Below, one piece after another: positions 14,256-23,932 of a stretch of DNA of 64,000 nucleotides (its first letter is position 1; every line of letters begins with the position of its first letter). Source of the DNA: Streptomyces flaveus (GTDB lineage Bacteria > Actinomycetota > Actinomycetes > Streptomycetales > Streptomycetaceae); the NCBI RefSeq assembly GCF_014647675.1, contig NZ_BMPQ01000009.1:1-64000 (forward strand), given 5' to 3'. The translations under genes were made by a program, and so were the position numbers. The notes below the pieces were generated by a model. It made no database searches. It had not been told where the DNA came from and saw only the letters and a list, made by a program, of their open reading frames with translations.

Positions 14256-17168
14256 ATGGCAGGCAGAAAGAGACGCCGTGCGCGGCGGTTGTGGACCGCT
14301 GTCACGGCGGCCCTCGCACTCCCCCTCACCACACTGGCGACAGGATCGACTCCCGCACAGGCGGCGGCAGTTGAGTGCAATGTCGACTACAAGACCAACG
14401 ACTGGGGATCCGGTTTCACCGCGGAGCTGACCCTCACCAACCGCGGCTCCGAAGCCATCGACGACTGGACGCTGACGTACGACTACGCCGGCAACCAGAA
14501 GCTCGGCAACGGGTGGAGCGGCACCTGGTCGCAGTCCGGCAAGACCATCACCGTGAAGAGCGCCTCCTTCAACGCGAAGATCGCCTCCGGAGCCGCCGTC
14601 ACCACCGGCGCGCAGTTCACGTACAGCGGGACCAACGCCGCACCGACCAACTTCGCCGTGAACGGCACCACGTGCGCCGGCGCACACCAGCCGCCGATCA
14701 CCGTGCTGACCAGCCCCGCCGCGGGCGCCGTCTACACACAGGGCGACGCGGTCCCGCTGGCCGCCACCGCCGCGGCGGCCGATGACGCGACGATCAGCAA
14801 GGTCGAGTTCTACGACGACACGAAGCTGCTCGGTACGGACACCACGTCGCCGTACACGCTCTCGGTCAACAGCCTGGCCGTGGGCAGCCATTCGCTGGTG
14901 GCGAAGGCGTACGACAGTCTGGGTGCCTCGGCGGACTCCACCCCGGTCGGCATCACGGTCGCCTCGGGTCCCGCCGTGGTGGCCTCGCCTGCCCAACTCG
15001 GCGTCCAGCAGGGCAAGACGGGCACGTTCGACGTGAAGCTGTCGACGCAGCCGAGCGCGAACGTCACGGTCTCCACCGCCCGTACGGATGGCAATACGGG
15101 CCTGTCGGTCACGGGCGGCTCGTCGCTCACCTTCACGCCGTCGAACTGGAACACGGCCCAGAAGGTGACCATCACGGCCGGCGACTCCGGTACCGGCTCG
15201 GCGACTTTCGAGTCGACGGCCACCGGGCACGCCAAGGCCACGGTCACCGCCACCCAGCTCGCCGCGACCAAGGCGTACGACGAGCGCTTCCTGGAGCTCT
15301 ACGGCAAGATCACCGACCCGGCGAACGGCTACTTCTCCCCCGAGGGCATCCCGTACCACTCGGTCGAGACGCTGATCGTCGAGGCGCCTGACCACGGCCA
15401 TGAGACGACGTCGGAGGCGTACAGCTATCTGATCTGGCTCCAGGCCATGTACGGCAAGGTCACCGGCGACTGGACCAGGTTCAACGCCGCGTGGGAGACC
15501 ATGGAGAAGTTCATGATCCCCACGAAGGCGGACCAGCCGACGACCTCCTTCTACAACGCCTCCAAGCCCGCCACCTACGCGCCCGAGCTGGACACCCCGA
15601 ACGAGTACCCGGCGAAGCTCGACTCCGGCGTCTCGGTCGGCCAGGACCCGATCGCCTCGGAGCTGAAGAGCGCGTACGGCACGGACGACATCTACGGCAT
15701 GCACTGGCTGCAGGACGTCGACAACGTCTACGGCTACGGCAACTCGCCCGGCAAGTGCGAGGCGGGCCCGAGCGACACCGGCCCTTCGTACATCAACACC
15801 TTCCAGCGCGGCTCGCAGGAGTCGGTGTGGGAGACGGTGCCACAGCCGACCTGTGACGCCTTCAAGTACGGCGGAAAGAACGGGTACTTGGACCTGTTCA
15901 CCGGTGACGCCTCCTATGCCAAGCAGTGGAAGTTCACCAACGCGCCGGACGCCGACGCGCGTGCCGTGCAGGCCGCGTACTGGGCCGATGTCTGGGCCGA
16001 GGAGCAGGGCAAGGGCTCCGAGGTCTCGGCGACGCTCGGCAAGGCCGCGAAGATGGGCGACTATCTGCGCTACGCCATGTACGACAAGTACTTCAAGAAA
16101 ATCGGCAACTGCGTGGGCCCGTCGACGTGTGCACCCGGCACCGGCAAGGACGCCTCGCACTATCTGCTGAACTGGTACTACGCCTGGGGCGGCGCCACCG
16201 ACACCTCGGCGGGCTGGTCCTGGCGCATCGGCTCCAGCCACGCCCACGGCGGCTACCAGAACCCGCTGGCCGCGTACGCGCTCAGCTCGTACGCCGATCT
16301 GAAGCCCAAGTCGGCAACAGGGCAAGCGGATTGGGCCAAGTCGCTCGACCGGCAGCTGGAGTTCTACCGCTGGCTGCAGTCGAACGAGGGCGCCATCGCG
16401 GGCGGTGCCACCAACAGCTGGAAGGGTCACTACGCGACCCCGCCGGCCGGCACGCCCACCTTCTACGGCATGTACTACGACGAGAAGCCGGTGTACCACG
16501 ACCCGCCGTCCAACCAGTGGTTCGGCTTCCAGGCGTGGTCCATGGAGCGGGTCGCCGAGTACTACCAGCAGACGGGTGACGCGGACGCCAAGGTCGTGCT
16601 CGACAAGTGGGTCGACTGGGCGCTGTCCAAGACCACGATCAACCCGGACGGCAGCTTCCGCATCCCCAACACGCTCCAGTGGTCGGGTGCGCCCGACACC
16701 TGGAACGCGTCAAGTCCCGGTTCCAACAGCGGACTTCACGTCACCGTCGCCGACTACACGAACGATGTCGGTGTGGCCGCCGCGTACGCCAAGACCCTGA
16801 CGTACTACGCCGACAAGTCCGGGGACACCGAGGCCGCGTCGACCGCCAAGGCACTGCTCGACGGCATGTGGACGAACAACCAGGACGCGCTGGGCATCGC
16901 TGTCCCGGAGACCCGCGCCGACTACAACCGCTTCGACGACGCCGTGTACATCCCCAGCGGCTGGACCGGCACGATGCCGAACGGTGACGCGATCAACTCC
17001 TCGTCCACCTTCGACTCCATCCGCTCCTTCTACCAGGACGACCCGGCGTGGTCGAAGATCGAGAGCTATCTCGCGGGCGGCGCCGCGCCCACGTTCACGT
17101 ACCACCGGTTCTGGGCCCAGGCGGACATAGCGCTCGCCATGGGCTCGTACGCGGAGCTCCTCGAATAG
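14256..17168 (+). CDS. secreted CBM2-GH48 reducing-end cellobiohydrolase
   Basis: A 970-residue secreted processive exo-cellulase. An arginine-rich signal peptide (GRKRRRARRLW, then a hydrophobic core) suggests Tat-like export. A CBM2 follows (about 38-145), then an Ig-like module (PPITVLTSPAAGAVY to VGITV, about 148-236), a second beta module (PAVVASPAQLGV to VTATQL, about 240-340) and a GH48 domain of about 630 residues. The GHETTSEAYSY segment carries the proposed acid Glu. The ATG at 14256 has AAGGAG upstream. It is divergent from GH5-GH6 and has its own perfect CebR box. GH48 acts from reducing ends, complementing GH6. Confidence 0.94.
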   Translation: MAGRKRRRARRLWTAVTAALALPLTTLATGSTPAQAAAVECNVDYKTNDWGSGFTAELTLTNRGSEAIDDWTLTYDYAGNQKLGNGWSGTWSQSGKTITVKSASFNAKIASGAAVTTGAQFTYSGTNAAPTNFAVNGTTCAGAHQPPITVLTSPAAGAVYTQGDAVPLAATAAAADDATISKVEFYDDTKLLGTDTTSPYTLSVNSLAVGSHSLVAKAYDSLGASADSTPVGITVASGPAVVASPAQLGVQQGKTGTFDVKLSTQPSANVTVSTARTDGNTGLSVTGGSSLTFTPSNWNTAQKVTITAGDSGTGSATFESTATGHAKATVTATQLAATKAYDERFLELYGKITDPANGYFSPEGIPYHSVETLIVEAPDHGHETTSEAYSYLIWLQAMYGKVTGDWTRFNAAWETMEKFMIPTKADQPTTSFYNASKPATYAPELDTPNEYPAKLDSGVSVGQDPIASELKSAYGTDDIYGMHWLQDVDNVYGYGNSPGKCEAGPSDTGPSYINTFQRGSQESVWETVPQPTCDAFKYGGKNGYLDLFTGDASYAKQWKFTNAPDADARAVQAAYWADVWAEEQGKGSEVSATLGKAAKMGDYLRYAMYDKYFKKIGNCVGPSTCAPGTGKDASHYLLNWYYAWGGATDTSAGWSWRIGSSHAHGGYQNPLAAYALSSYADLKPKSATGQADWAKSLDRQLEFYRWLQSNEGAIAGGATNSWKGHYATPPAGTPTFYGMYYDEKPVYHDPPSNQWFGFQAWSMERVAEYYQQTGDADAKVVLDKWVDWALSKTTINPDGSFRIPNTLQWSGAPDTWNASSPGSNSGLHVTVADYTNDVGVAAAYAKTLTYYADKSGDTEAASTAKALLDGMWTNNQDALGIAVPETRADYNRFDDAVYIPSGWTGTMPNGDAINSSSTFDSIRSFYQDDPAWSKIESYLAGGAAPTFTYHRFWAQADIALAMGSYAELLE

Positions 17169-17212
17169 CCCCCGTCGCTCCGTGTACAGGGCCCTACCGA
17201 CGGGGCCCACGG

Positions 17213-17248
17213 CCGGGCGGGCCCCCTCCTCCTGGGGGGTCCGCCCGG
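17213..17248 (+). terminator. hairpin terminator after GH48
   Basis: CCGGGCGGGCCCCC (from 17213) pairs with GGGGGTCCGCCCGG (ending 17248), with one mismatched position and a loop of about seven bases. It suggests GH74 is transcribed separately. Confidence 0.7.
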
Positions 17249-17305
17249 CTCCACTGCGCACTTCCTCCTCCCCCCATTCCCCCGCTCCAGGAGAGGACCC
17301 CCACC

Positions 17306-19627
17306 GTGCGAAGAACCGGAAGAACCATCAGAAGGGGCCGCGTTCTCACGGCCGTACTCGCGCTCGCGGCCGGTCTCCTCGCGGGCAGTCCGTCCGCGAT
17401 GGCGGCCCCGCCGGTCGAGAGGCCGGTGAGCGTCGCCGCCGACCCGTACACCTGGAAGAACGCCCGGATCGACGGCGGTGGCTTCGTGCCGGGCATCGTC
17501 TTCAACCGGAGTGAGCAGAACCTCGCATACGCCCGCACCGACATCGGCGGCGCCTACCGCTGGCAGGAGTCGACGAAGACCTGGACCCCGCTGCTCGACT
17601 CCGTCGGCTGGGACGACTGGGGCCACACCGGCGTCGTCAGCCTCGCCTCGGACTCGGTCGACCCTGACCGGGTGTACGCGGCCGTCGGCACGTACACGAA
17701 CAGCTGGGACCCGAAGAACGGTGCCGTGCTCAGGTCCGCCGACCGGGGCGCGAGCTGGCAGAAGGCAGATCTGCCGTTCAAGCTGGGCGGCAACATGCCC
17801 GGACGCGGCATGGGCGAGCGGCTCGCCGTGGACCCGCACAAGAACAGCGTGCTGTATCTGGGCGCCCCGAGCGGCAAGGGCCTGTGGCGGTCCACGGACT
17901 CGGGCGCCTCCTGGTCGCAGGTGACGAACTTCCCCAACGTCGGTAATTACGTGCAGGATCCGAGCGACACCAGCGGCTACGCCTCCGACAACCAGGGCAT
18001 CGTCTGGGTCACCTTCGACGAGTCGACGGGCAGCGGTACGAACGCCACGCAGACGATCTATGTCGGCGTCGCCGACAAGGAGAACGCGGTCTACCGCTCG
18101 ACCGACGCGGGCGCCACCTGGTCCCGACTGCCCGGCCAGCCCACCGGATACCTCGCCCACAAGGGCGTCCTTGACGCCGAGAACGGCCACCTCTATCTCG
18201 CGTACAGCGACAAGGGCGGCCCGTACGACGGCGGCAAGGGACAGCTGTGGCGGTACGCGACCGAGTCCGGGACCTGGACGGACATCAGCCCGGTGGCCGA
18301 GGCCGACACGTACTACGGCTTCAGCGGGCTGACCGTGGACCGGCAGAACCCGGGCACGGTGATGGCGACCGCCTACAGCTCCTGGTGGCCGGACACCCAG
18401 ATCTTCCGCTCCACGGACAGCGGCGGCACCTGGACGAAGGCCTGGGACTACACCTCGTATCCCACCCGCTCGAACCGCTACACCATGGACGTCTCCTCCT
18501 CGCCCTGGCTGACCTGGGGCGCCAACCCCTCACAGCCCGAGCAGAGCCCCAAACTCGGCTGGATGACCGAGGCGTTGGAGATCGACCCGTTCGACCCGGA
18601 CCGGATGATGTACGGGACGGGCGCCACGATCTACGGCACCGAGGACCTCGGCAAGTGGGACAGCGGCGGCCAGTTCACCATCAAGCCGATGGTGCAGGGC
18701 CTGGAGGAGACGGCCGTCAACGACCTCGCCGCTCCCCCGTCCGGCGGGGCGCAGCTCTTCAGCGCACTCGGTGACATCGGCGGCTTCAGGCACACGGACC
18801 TCACCAAAGTGCCCTCGATGATGTTCACTTCACCGAACTTCACCACGACCACGAGCCTCGACTTCGCCGAGACGAATCCCGGGACCGTGGTGCGGGCCGG
18901 GAATCTCGACGCGGGTCCGCATATCGCCTTCTCCACCGACAACGGCGCCAACTGGTTCGCGGGGACGGATCCTTCGGGTGTCTCGGGCGGCGGCACGGTC
19001 GCCGCGGCCTCCGACGGCAGCCGTTTCGTGTGGAGTCCGGAGGGTGCGGGCGTGCACTACGCGACCGGGTTCGGCTCGTCGTGGTCCGCGTCGAGCGGGA
19101 TTCCGGCGGGCGCGATCGTGGAGTCCGACCGGGTCGATCCGAAGACCTTCTACGGCTTCAAGTCCGGGAAGTTCTATGTCAGTTCGGACGGTGGCGCCAC
19201 CTTCACGGCGTCGGCCGCGACCGGTCTGCCGAGCGGGGACAGCGTGCGCTTCAAGGCGCTGCCCGGCACGAAGGGCGACATCTGGCTGGCGGGCGGTGCG
19301 AGCGACGGCGCGTACGGGCTGTGGCACTCGACGGACGGCGGCGTGAGCTTCACCAAGCTGTCGGGGGTCGAGGAGGCCGACACGATCGGCTTCGGCAAGG
19401 CCGCGCCCGGCGCCTCGTACCAGACGCTCTACACCAGCGCCAAGATCGACGGCGTACGCGGCATCTTCCGCTCCACGGACCAGGGTGCGACCTGGACGCG
19501 CATCAACGACGATGCGCATCAGTGGGGTTGGACGGGTGCGGCCATCACCGGGGATCCGCGGGTGTACGGGCGGGTGTACGTGTCGACGAACGGGCGCGGG
19601 GTCGTTTACGGGGACACGGCGGGATAG
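17306..19627 (+). CDS. secreted GH74 xyloglucanase
   Basis: A 773-residue secreted enzyme with a signal peptide to about residue 35 (SAMAAPPVE). The rest forms the tandem seven-bladed beta-propellers of GH74. Repeated Asp-box motifs are visible: STDSGASWS, STDAGATWS, STDSGGTWT, STDGGVSF and STDQGATWT. GH74 enzymes hydrolyse the glucan backbone of xyloglucan. The GTG at 17306 follows CAGGAGAGG. No carbohydrate-binding module is attached, unlike the three cellulases before it. No CebR box is visible in the 138 bases upstream, so its control may differ. Confidence 0.93.
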   Translation: MRRTGRTIRRGRVLTAVLALAAGLLAGSPSAMAAPPVERPVSVAADPYTWKNARIDGGGFVPGIVFNRSEQNLAYARTDIGGAYRWQESTKTWTPLLDSVGWDDWGHTGVVSLASDSVDPDRVYAAVGTYTNSWDPKNGAVLRSADRGASWQKADLPFKLGGNMPGRGMGERLAVDPHKNSVLYLGAPSGKGLWRSTDSGASWSQVTNFPNVGNYVQDPSDTSGYASDNQGIVWVTFDESTGSGTNATQTIYVGVADKENAVYRSTDAGATWSRLPGQPTGYLAHKGVLDAENGHLYLAYSDKGGPYDGGKGQLWRYATESGTWTDISPVAEADTYYGFSGLTVDRQNPGTVMATAYSSWWPDTQIFRSTDSGGTWTKAWDYTSYPTRSNRYTMDVSSSPWLTWGANPSQPEQSPKLGWMTEALEIDPFDPDRMMYGTGATIYGTEDLGKWDSGGQFTIKPMVQGLEETAVNDLAAPPSGGAQLFSALGDIGGFRHTDLTKVPSMMFTSPNFTTTTSLDFAETNPGTVVRAGNLDAGPHIAFSTDNGANWFAGTDPSGVSGGGTVAAASDGSRFVWSPEGAGVHYATGFGSSWSASSGIPAGAIVESDRVDPKTFYGFKSGKFYVSSDGGATFTASAATGLPSGDSVRFKALPGTKGDIWLAGGASDGAYGLWHSTDGGVSFTKLSGVEEADTIGFGKAAPGASYQTLYTSAKIDGVRGIFRSTDQGATWTRINDDAHQWGWTGAAITGDPRVYGRVYVSTNGRGVVYGDTAG

Positions 19628-19699
19628 TGGCCGCGTAGATGACCCGGCCCGGCCTGGCCTGCGCGGTGTGCGCGGGCCGGGCCGTGAGCCGGTGGTCTC

Positions 19700-20314
19700 T
19701 TACTGCCCGGGCTGGGACAGGTGAGCCTTGGCCTCCTCGTATCCGGCGTCGCCGGTGGACTCGGCCCGGGTGTAAACGAGGTGCAGTACGCCGGACCCGA
19801 AGGTCTTCGAGGAGAGCAGGCGCAGCGGGATCGTGGTCTCGGCCTCGTCGAAGAGCCGCATTCCGTGGCGTACGGCGATCGGGTGGACCAGCAGGTGCAG
19901 CTCGTCCAGGAGGCCGGCGGCCAGCAGTTGGCGGACGACGGAGATCGAGCCGCTCAGGGAGATGACCCCGCCCGGCTCGTTCTTCAGCGCGGTGACGGTC
20001 TCGATGAGGTCGCCCTGGAGCTGTTCGGAGTTCCGCCAGGTGAACTCGAGCTTCTGGTGCGAGGCCACGATCTTGCGTGTGTCGCCGAGGATCTTGGCGA
20101 AGCCGGCGTCCTCCCCGCCTTCCGCCTCACGCTCGGGCCACGCCCCCGCGAAGCTGTCGTAGGTCTTGCGACCGAACAGGATGGTGTCGACCCCGTCGAA
20201 CAGCGAGCCGACGGCGGCCCCCATGTCGTCGTCGAAGTACGGGAAGTGCCACTGGTCGGGAGCCTCCACGACGCCGTCGAGCGAGATGAACAGGCCTGCG
20301 GTGATCTTCCTCAT
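19700..20314 (-). CDS. dihydrofolate reductase-like (RibD C-terminal domain) protein
   Basis: A 204-residue cytoplasmic protein of the RibD_C/DHFR-like superfamily. The N-terminus MRKITAGLFISLDGVVEAP, the TILFGRKTYDSFAGAWP segment and the GGVISLSGSISVVRQLLAAGLLDEL stretch are typical of the YyaP/YwjB-type reductases in actinomycetes. It probably binds NADPH; the substrate is unknown. The ATG at 20314 is preferred over in-frame upstream codons because the family starts there and GGAATC precedes it. A strong hairpin lies between it and the next gene. Confidence 0.9.
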   Translation of the reverse strand: MRKITAGLFISLDGVVEAPDQWHFPYFDDDMGAAVGSLFDGVDTILFGRKTYDSFAGAWPEREAEGGEDAGFAKILGDTRKIVASHQKLEFTWRNSEQLQGDLIETVTALKNEPGGVISLSGSISVVRQLLAAGLLDELHLLVHPIAVRHGMRLFDEAETTIPLRLLSSKTFGSGVLHLVYTRAESTGDAGYEEAKAHLSQPGQ

Positions 20315-20432
20315 GGTGATTCCTTCCGAAGAGCTGCTTGGTGAAGTTGTCTCTGTAGACCGTGGGAGCCGGGTGAACTCATCGGTGCTCAGCGTGCCAG
20401 TACGACGTGGTGGAAATCCCGGCAATACGGAA

Positions 20433-20459
20433 GGGGCCCCGCGACGGACGCGGGACCCC
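20433..20459 (-). terminator. hairpin terminator after the PL11 gene
   Basis: GGGGCCCCGCG (20433-20443) and CGCGGGACCCC (20449-20459) pair with one mismatch around ACGGA. It lies just downstream of the PL11 stop and upstream of the reductase gene. Confidence 0.75.
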
Positions 20460-20485
20460 TCCGGTACCTCAGGTGCGCCGGACCG

Positions 20486-22342
20486 TCAGGGTGCGTAGAC
20501 GGTCGGGCGGGGAGCCGTCGCCATACCGCTGCCGATGTGGAAGCTGGGGTGCGGTGGCTGGTTGTAGGCGGTGTTCTGCCAGGCCAGCGCGACGCGGTAC
20601 ATCGGGTCGTGGAGCAGGGTGGTGATCTTCGTGCTGGTCTCGTGCGGGGTCGAGTAGATCCTCAGGGCCGTGTTGTCCGCGGTGCGCCAGACGACCTCCT
20701 CGCGCCAGTCGCCGAGGATGTCGCCGGAGAGCGCCGGGGTCGCCTTGGTGCCGTTGTTGGACGCGACGGAGGCGCCGGTCAGCAGACGGGTGTCACCGCT
20801 CGTGCCGTACTTGTCGATGCGGGTGCCGTCGAGGAGTTCGCGGGTGGTGTCGCCGTCCCACCAGTTCACGAAGTTGATGCTGGACGGCTCGCGGCCGAGC
20901 GAGGCTCCGCCGGCCGAGCGGAGTGTGGTGTCGGCGGCGGACCAGGACTCGGCGCCTGCCGAGCCCGCGTGGATGTCGGCGGAGACGCCGCGGCCGTTGT
21001 CGGAGCCGGAGGCGGTCTGCCACAGGATCTGTCCGGTGCGCGCGTCGGCCATCCAGGAACCGGGCTTGGAGCTGTCCTCGGACACCTTGAAGTACTCGAG
21101 TCCCGAGCGGGACGGGTTGAGATCGCCGACATGACCGGCGTCCCCGTGGCCGAGCTTGGTCGTCCACAGGCCGTGCCCGTTGTCGTCCACGGTCATCGCG
21201 CCGTACACGATCTCGTCCTTGCCGTCGGCGTCCACGTCCGCGATGGACAGGCTGTGGTTGCCCTGCCCGTCGTAGCCCTTGCCGGTGTTGGTCGAGGAGT
21301 TGGTGTCGAAGGTCCAGCGGCGCGTGAACTGGCCGTTCCGCCAGTCCCAGGCCGCGATCACCGAGCGCGTGTAGTAGCCGCGGGCCATGATCAGCGAGGG
21401 CCGCTCGCCGTCCAGGTAGGCCGTGCCTGCGAGGAAGCGGTCGACGCGGTTGCCGTACGAGTCGCCCCACGAGGCGACGTTGCCGCGCGCCGGAACGTAG
21501 TCGACCGTCTGCATCGCCTTGCCGGTCTGCCCGTTGAACATGGTCAGGAACTCTGGCCCGGACAGCACGTACCCACCGGAGTTGCGGTGGTCGGCGGACG
21601 CGCTGCCGATCACCGCGCCGGTGCCGTCCCGTGTGCCGTCCGCGGTCTTCATGGCGACCTCGGCCTTGCCGTCGCCGTCGTAGTCGTACACCTGGAACTG
21701 CGTGTAGTGCGCGCCCGAGCGGATGTTGCGGCCCAGGTCGATGCGCCACAGGCGGGTGCCGTCCATCTTGATGCCGTCGACGATGGTGTTGCCGGTGACG
21801 CCGGACTGCGAGTTGTCCTTGGCGTTGGTCGGCTGCCACTTCAGTACGAAGTCGAGGGCGCCGTCGCCGTCGAGGTCGCCGACGGAGGCGTCGTTGGCCT
21901 CGTAGGTGTAGCCGTCACCGCCTGCCGGGGGCGTGATCGGTACGTCCTTGTATCCGCTGCGGAACTGGATGGCGTGCACGGAGTCGCCCTGCTCCACTCC
22001 GTCCACGATCGCGCGGACCGTGTAGTCGGCGGAGTTGGGGGCGCCGGAGTGGAAGTAGTTGGTGGAGCCGGTGATCGGCGTCGAGTTGACCTTCGTACCG
22101 CCCCGGTAGACGTTGAACGACACGTTGCCCGGGTCGGTGCCCAGCCAGCGCCAGCTGACCAGGTTGCCGCTCCCGGTGTGGACGCTGACGACGCCCCGGT
22201 CGAGTCCCTCGACCTGCCGGGCGACCGCGGCCTCGGCCGAACTCACGTTGAACGCGGTGACCCCGGTGGCGGCCAGGGTCCCGGTGACGACGGTGGCGAG
22301 CAACAGGCGGAGCTTCTTGCGTCTGCGATGCGGGTACCGCAC
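20486..22342 (-). CDS. secreted PL11 rhamnogalacturonan endolyase
   Basis: A 618-residue secreted pectin lyase. A basic signal peptide (RYPHRRRKKLRLLLA) ends near SSAEA-A at about residue 38. The mature protein matches polysaccharide lyase family 11 (YesW-like): an N-terminal beta-sandwich (ARQVEGLDRGVVSVHTGSG) and an eight-bladed propeller with calcium-binding loops (DLDGDGALDF, YDYDGDGKAEV, DVDADGKDEIV). The C-terminus GMATAPRPTVYAP is typical. It cleaves rhamnogalacturonan I by beta-elimination. A LacI-like AGCGCT core lies about 85 bases upstream. No CBM is present. Confidence 0.93.
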   Translation of the reverse strand: MRYPHRRRKKLRLLLATVVTGTLAATGVTAFNVSSAEAAVARQVEGLDRGVVSVHTGSGNLVSWRWLGTDPGNVSFNVYRGGTKVNSTPITGSTNYFHSGAPNSADYTVRAIVDGVEQGDSVHAIQFRSGYKDVPITPPAGGDGYTYEANDASVGDLDGDGALDFVLKWQPTNAKDNSQSGVTGNTIVDGIKMDGTRLWRIDLGRNIRSGAHYTQFQVYDYDGDGKAEVAMKTADGTRDGTGAVIGSASADHRNSGGYVLSGPEFLTMFNGQTGKAMQTVDYVPARGNVASWGDSYGNRVDRFLAGTAYLDGERPSLIMARGYYTRSVIAAWDWRNGQFTRRWTFDTNSSTNTGKGYDGQGNHSLSIADVDADGKDEIVYGAMTVDDNGHGLWTTKLGHGDAGHVGDLNPSRSGLEYFKVSEDSSKPGSWMADARTGQILWQTASGSDNGRGVSADIHAGSAGAESWSAADTTLRSAGGASLGREPSSINFVNWWDGDTTRELLDGTRIDKYGTSGDTRLLTGASVASNNGTKATPALSGDILGDWREEVVWRTADNTALRIYSTPHETSTKITTLLHDPMYRVALAWQNTAYNQPPHPSFHIGSGMATAPRPTVYAP

Positions 22343-22419
22343 GGTGACGTACCTCCTGGGTGGGGGCAGAGGAGTTCCACTTCCTCAGTCGCCGCCGGGG
22401 GTACGGGAGTTGCCGCCTT

Positions 22420-22437
22420 TGGGCAAGCGCTCTCTAC
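22420..22437. promoter_or_regulatory. possible LacI-type half-operator upstream of PL11
   Basis: GGGCAAGCGCTCTCT contains the AGCGCT core of LacI-family operators but has weak flanking symmetry. It overlaps the 3' end of the WYL regulator gene. The position suits control of the lyase gene; the match is weak. Confidence 0.25.
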
Positions 22438-23378
22438 GTGTATGTGCGGGCCAGTACGGTGACCGTCCGCGCGATCCGTTCGCGCAGCTCGGCCGGTTCG
22501 AGGACCTCGATGTGCGTGCCGAGGCGCAGGAATTCGTCGTGGGCACGGTCGATCGACTCGATGGGGAGGGTGGCGCGGGTCCAGCCGTTCTCGTCGGTAC
22601 AGCCGGTGGCCTCGACGGCGCGGGCCGCGGCGCCGGTCAGCCGCACTCCCGGAGCCAGCCGGACCACCGCCTCACCGCGGTGCAGCCGGTCGTGGAAGTC
22701 CCTTTGGTACGCGATCCAGTACGCGGCGAGGTCGAAGTCCTCGGGACGGGTGAACTCCTCGCCGGATGCGGCCAGTTCGAGTATCTGGTCGACGCGGTAC
22801 GTACGCGGTCCCGGGCCGGCAATCACGTACCAGCGGCCCGCCTTGAGGACGAGTCCGTACGGTTCGAGGCGGCGCTCCACGTCGGTGGGCTCGCGCCAGC
22901 GGCGGTAGCGGACGTGCAGGACGCGACTGTTCCAGACGGCGTCGGCGACGGCGGGGAGGTACGGGGCCTCGTCGTCCTCCGCGTACCAGCCGGGCGCGTC
23001 GAGGTGGAAGCGGCTGCTGATCCGGTCGGCGTGCTCGCGCAGTTCGTGCGGGAGGGCCGCGCGGACCTTCAGCTGGGCGGCGGCGAGGACCGAGCCAAGC
23101 CCGAGCTCGGCGGCGGGGCCGGGGACGCCGGCGAGGAACAGGGCCTCGGCCTCTTCGGCGGTGAGTCCGGTGAGACGGGTGCGGTAGCCGTCGAGGAGTT
23201 GGTAACCGCCCGCGTGGCCGGCGTCGCCGTACAGCGGGACACCCGCGGCGCTCAGCGCCTCGGCGTCCCGGTAGATCGTGCGCATCGAAACCTCCAGCTC
23301 CTCGGCGAGCTGGGCGGCGGTGAGCCGTCCTCGCGTCTGGAGGAGCAGGAGGATGGAGACGAGCCGGGCCGATTTCAC
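22434..23378 (-). CDS. WYL-domain transcriptional regulator
   Basis: A 314-residue regulator. The N-terminal winged helix-turn-helix of DeoR/HTH_11 type (LTAAQLAEELEVSMRTIYRDAEAL, about 18-41) is followed by a WYL domain (about 140-220, with RRLEPYGLVLKAGRWYVIAG) and a C-terminal WCX region. WYL domains sense small ligands or nucleic acids. The GTG start at 23378 directly precedes KSARLVSILLLLQ, the family start. It is divergent from a two-gene unit of unknown function (23441, 23929) that it probably regulates, as in many actinomycete YafY-type pairs. Confidence 0.9.
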   Translation of the reverse strand: MKSARLVSILLLLQTRGRLTAAQLAEELEVSMRTIYRDAEALSAAGVPLYGDAGHAGGYQLLDGYRTRLTGLTAEEAEALFLAGVPGPAAELGLGSVLAAAQLKVRAALPHELREHADRISSRFHLDAPGWYAEDDEAPYLPAVADAVWNSRVLHVRYRRWREPTDVERRLEPYGLVLKAGRWYVIAGPGPRTYRVDQILELAASGEEFTRPEDFDLAAYWIAYQRDFHDRLHRGEAVVRLAPGVRLTGAAARAVEATGCTDENGWTRATLPIESIDRAHDEFLRLGTHIEVLEPAELRERIARTVTVLARTYT

Positions 23379-23440
23379 TCGGTCACGATCTCAGACTCCG
23401 CTGACAGAAGGTGTCAGTGAAGCGGGTCTAGCTTCCTGCC

Positions 23441-23932
23441 ATGACATCTTCTGTGGCCTTCGCGGAGAAGCTCCTGACCGTGCCGCCGCCCATCGAGGTG
23501 GCGGGACGGCGGATCAAGCGCTACCACGTCACCGCGGACCCGGCAGGCATCGCGCCCGACGTCGAGGAGGCGGCGTACGCGATCCTGCCGAAGCTGCTCC
23601 CGGAGCCGGACGCCACCCCGCCCGCGACGTTCTTGGTGCTGCACCGGGGCGGCGACGACGGCGCGTACCTCAACGCGTACAGCTGGGTGTGGGACAACGT
23701 GCTGCACTTTCGGGGCGCCTCGGCGGGTCAGCCGGTACTCGGCTGCCCGGACCGCGACCCAACGCACTTCATCACCCCTGACTTGCCGTGGATCGGCTGT
23801 GTGTGGGAGCTACCGCCGATCCTGCACGAACGCGACGCCTGGGTACGCCACGTACTCATGCCCGATACCCCCGACTTGGATGGATACGTCGGGGACTCAC
23901 TGCGCGAGGGCACGACTGGAGACCTCTCATGA
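23441..23932 (+). CDS. conserved hypothetical protein
   Basis: A 163-residue cytoplasmic protein without recognisable family motifs. It contains RRIKRYHVTADP, TFLVLHRGGDDGAYLNAYSW and WELPPILHERDAWVRH, a pattern I associate with an actinomycete protein of unknown function found next to WYL or YafY regulators. The ATG at 23441 lies 62 bases from the divergent regulator start. Its stop overlaps the next start in an ATGA, indicating translational coupling. Confidence 0.75.
   Translation: MTSSVAFAEKLLTVPPPIEVAGRRIKRYHVTADPAGIAPDVEEAAYAILPKLLPEPDATPPATFLVLHRGGDDGAYLNAYSWVWDNVLHFRGASAGQPVLGCPDRDPTHFITPDLPWIGCVWELPPILHERDAWVRHVLMPDTPDLDGYVGDSLREGTTGDLS

Noticed and set aside
17169..17305. CebR box before the GH74 gene
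   Set aside because: I looked for TGGGAGCGCTCCCA-like palindromes on both strands and found none.
22113..23420. A 435-codon plus-strand open frame opposite the WYL regulator gene
   Set aside because: It is the antisense shadow of the regulator and lyase genes, rich in Gly/Val/Arg without recognisable domains.
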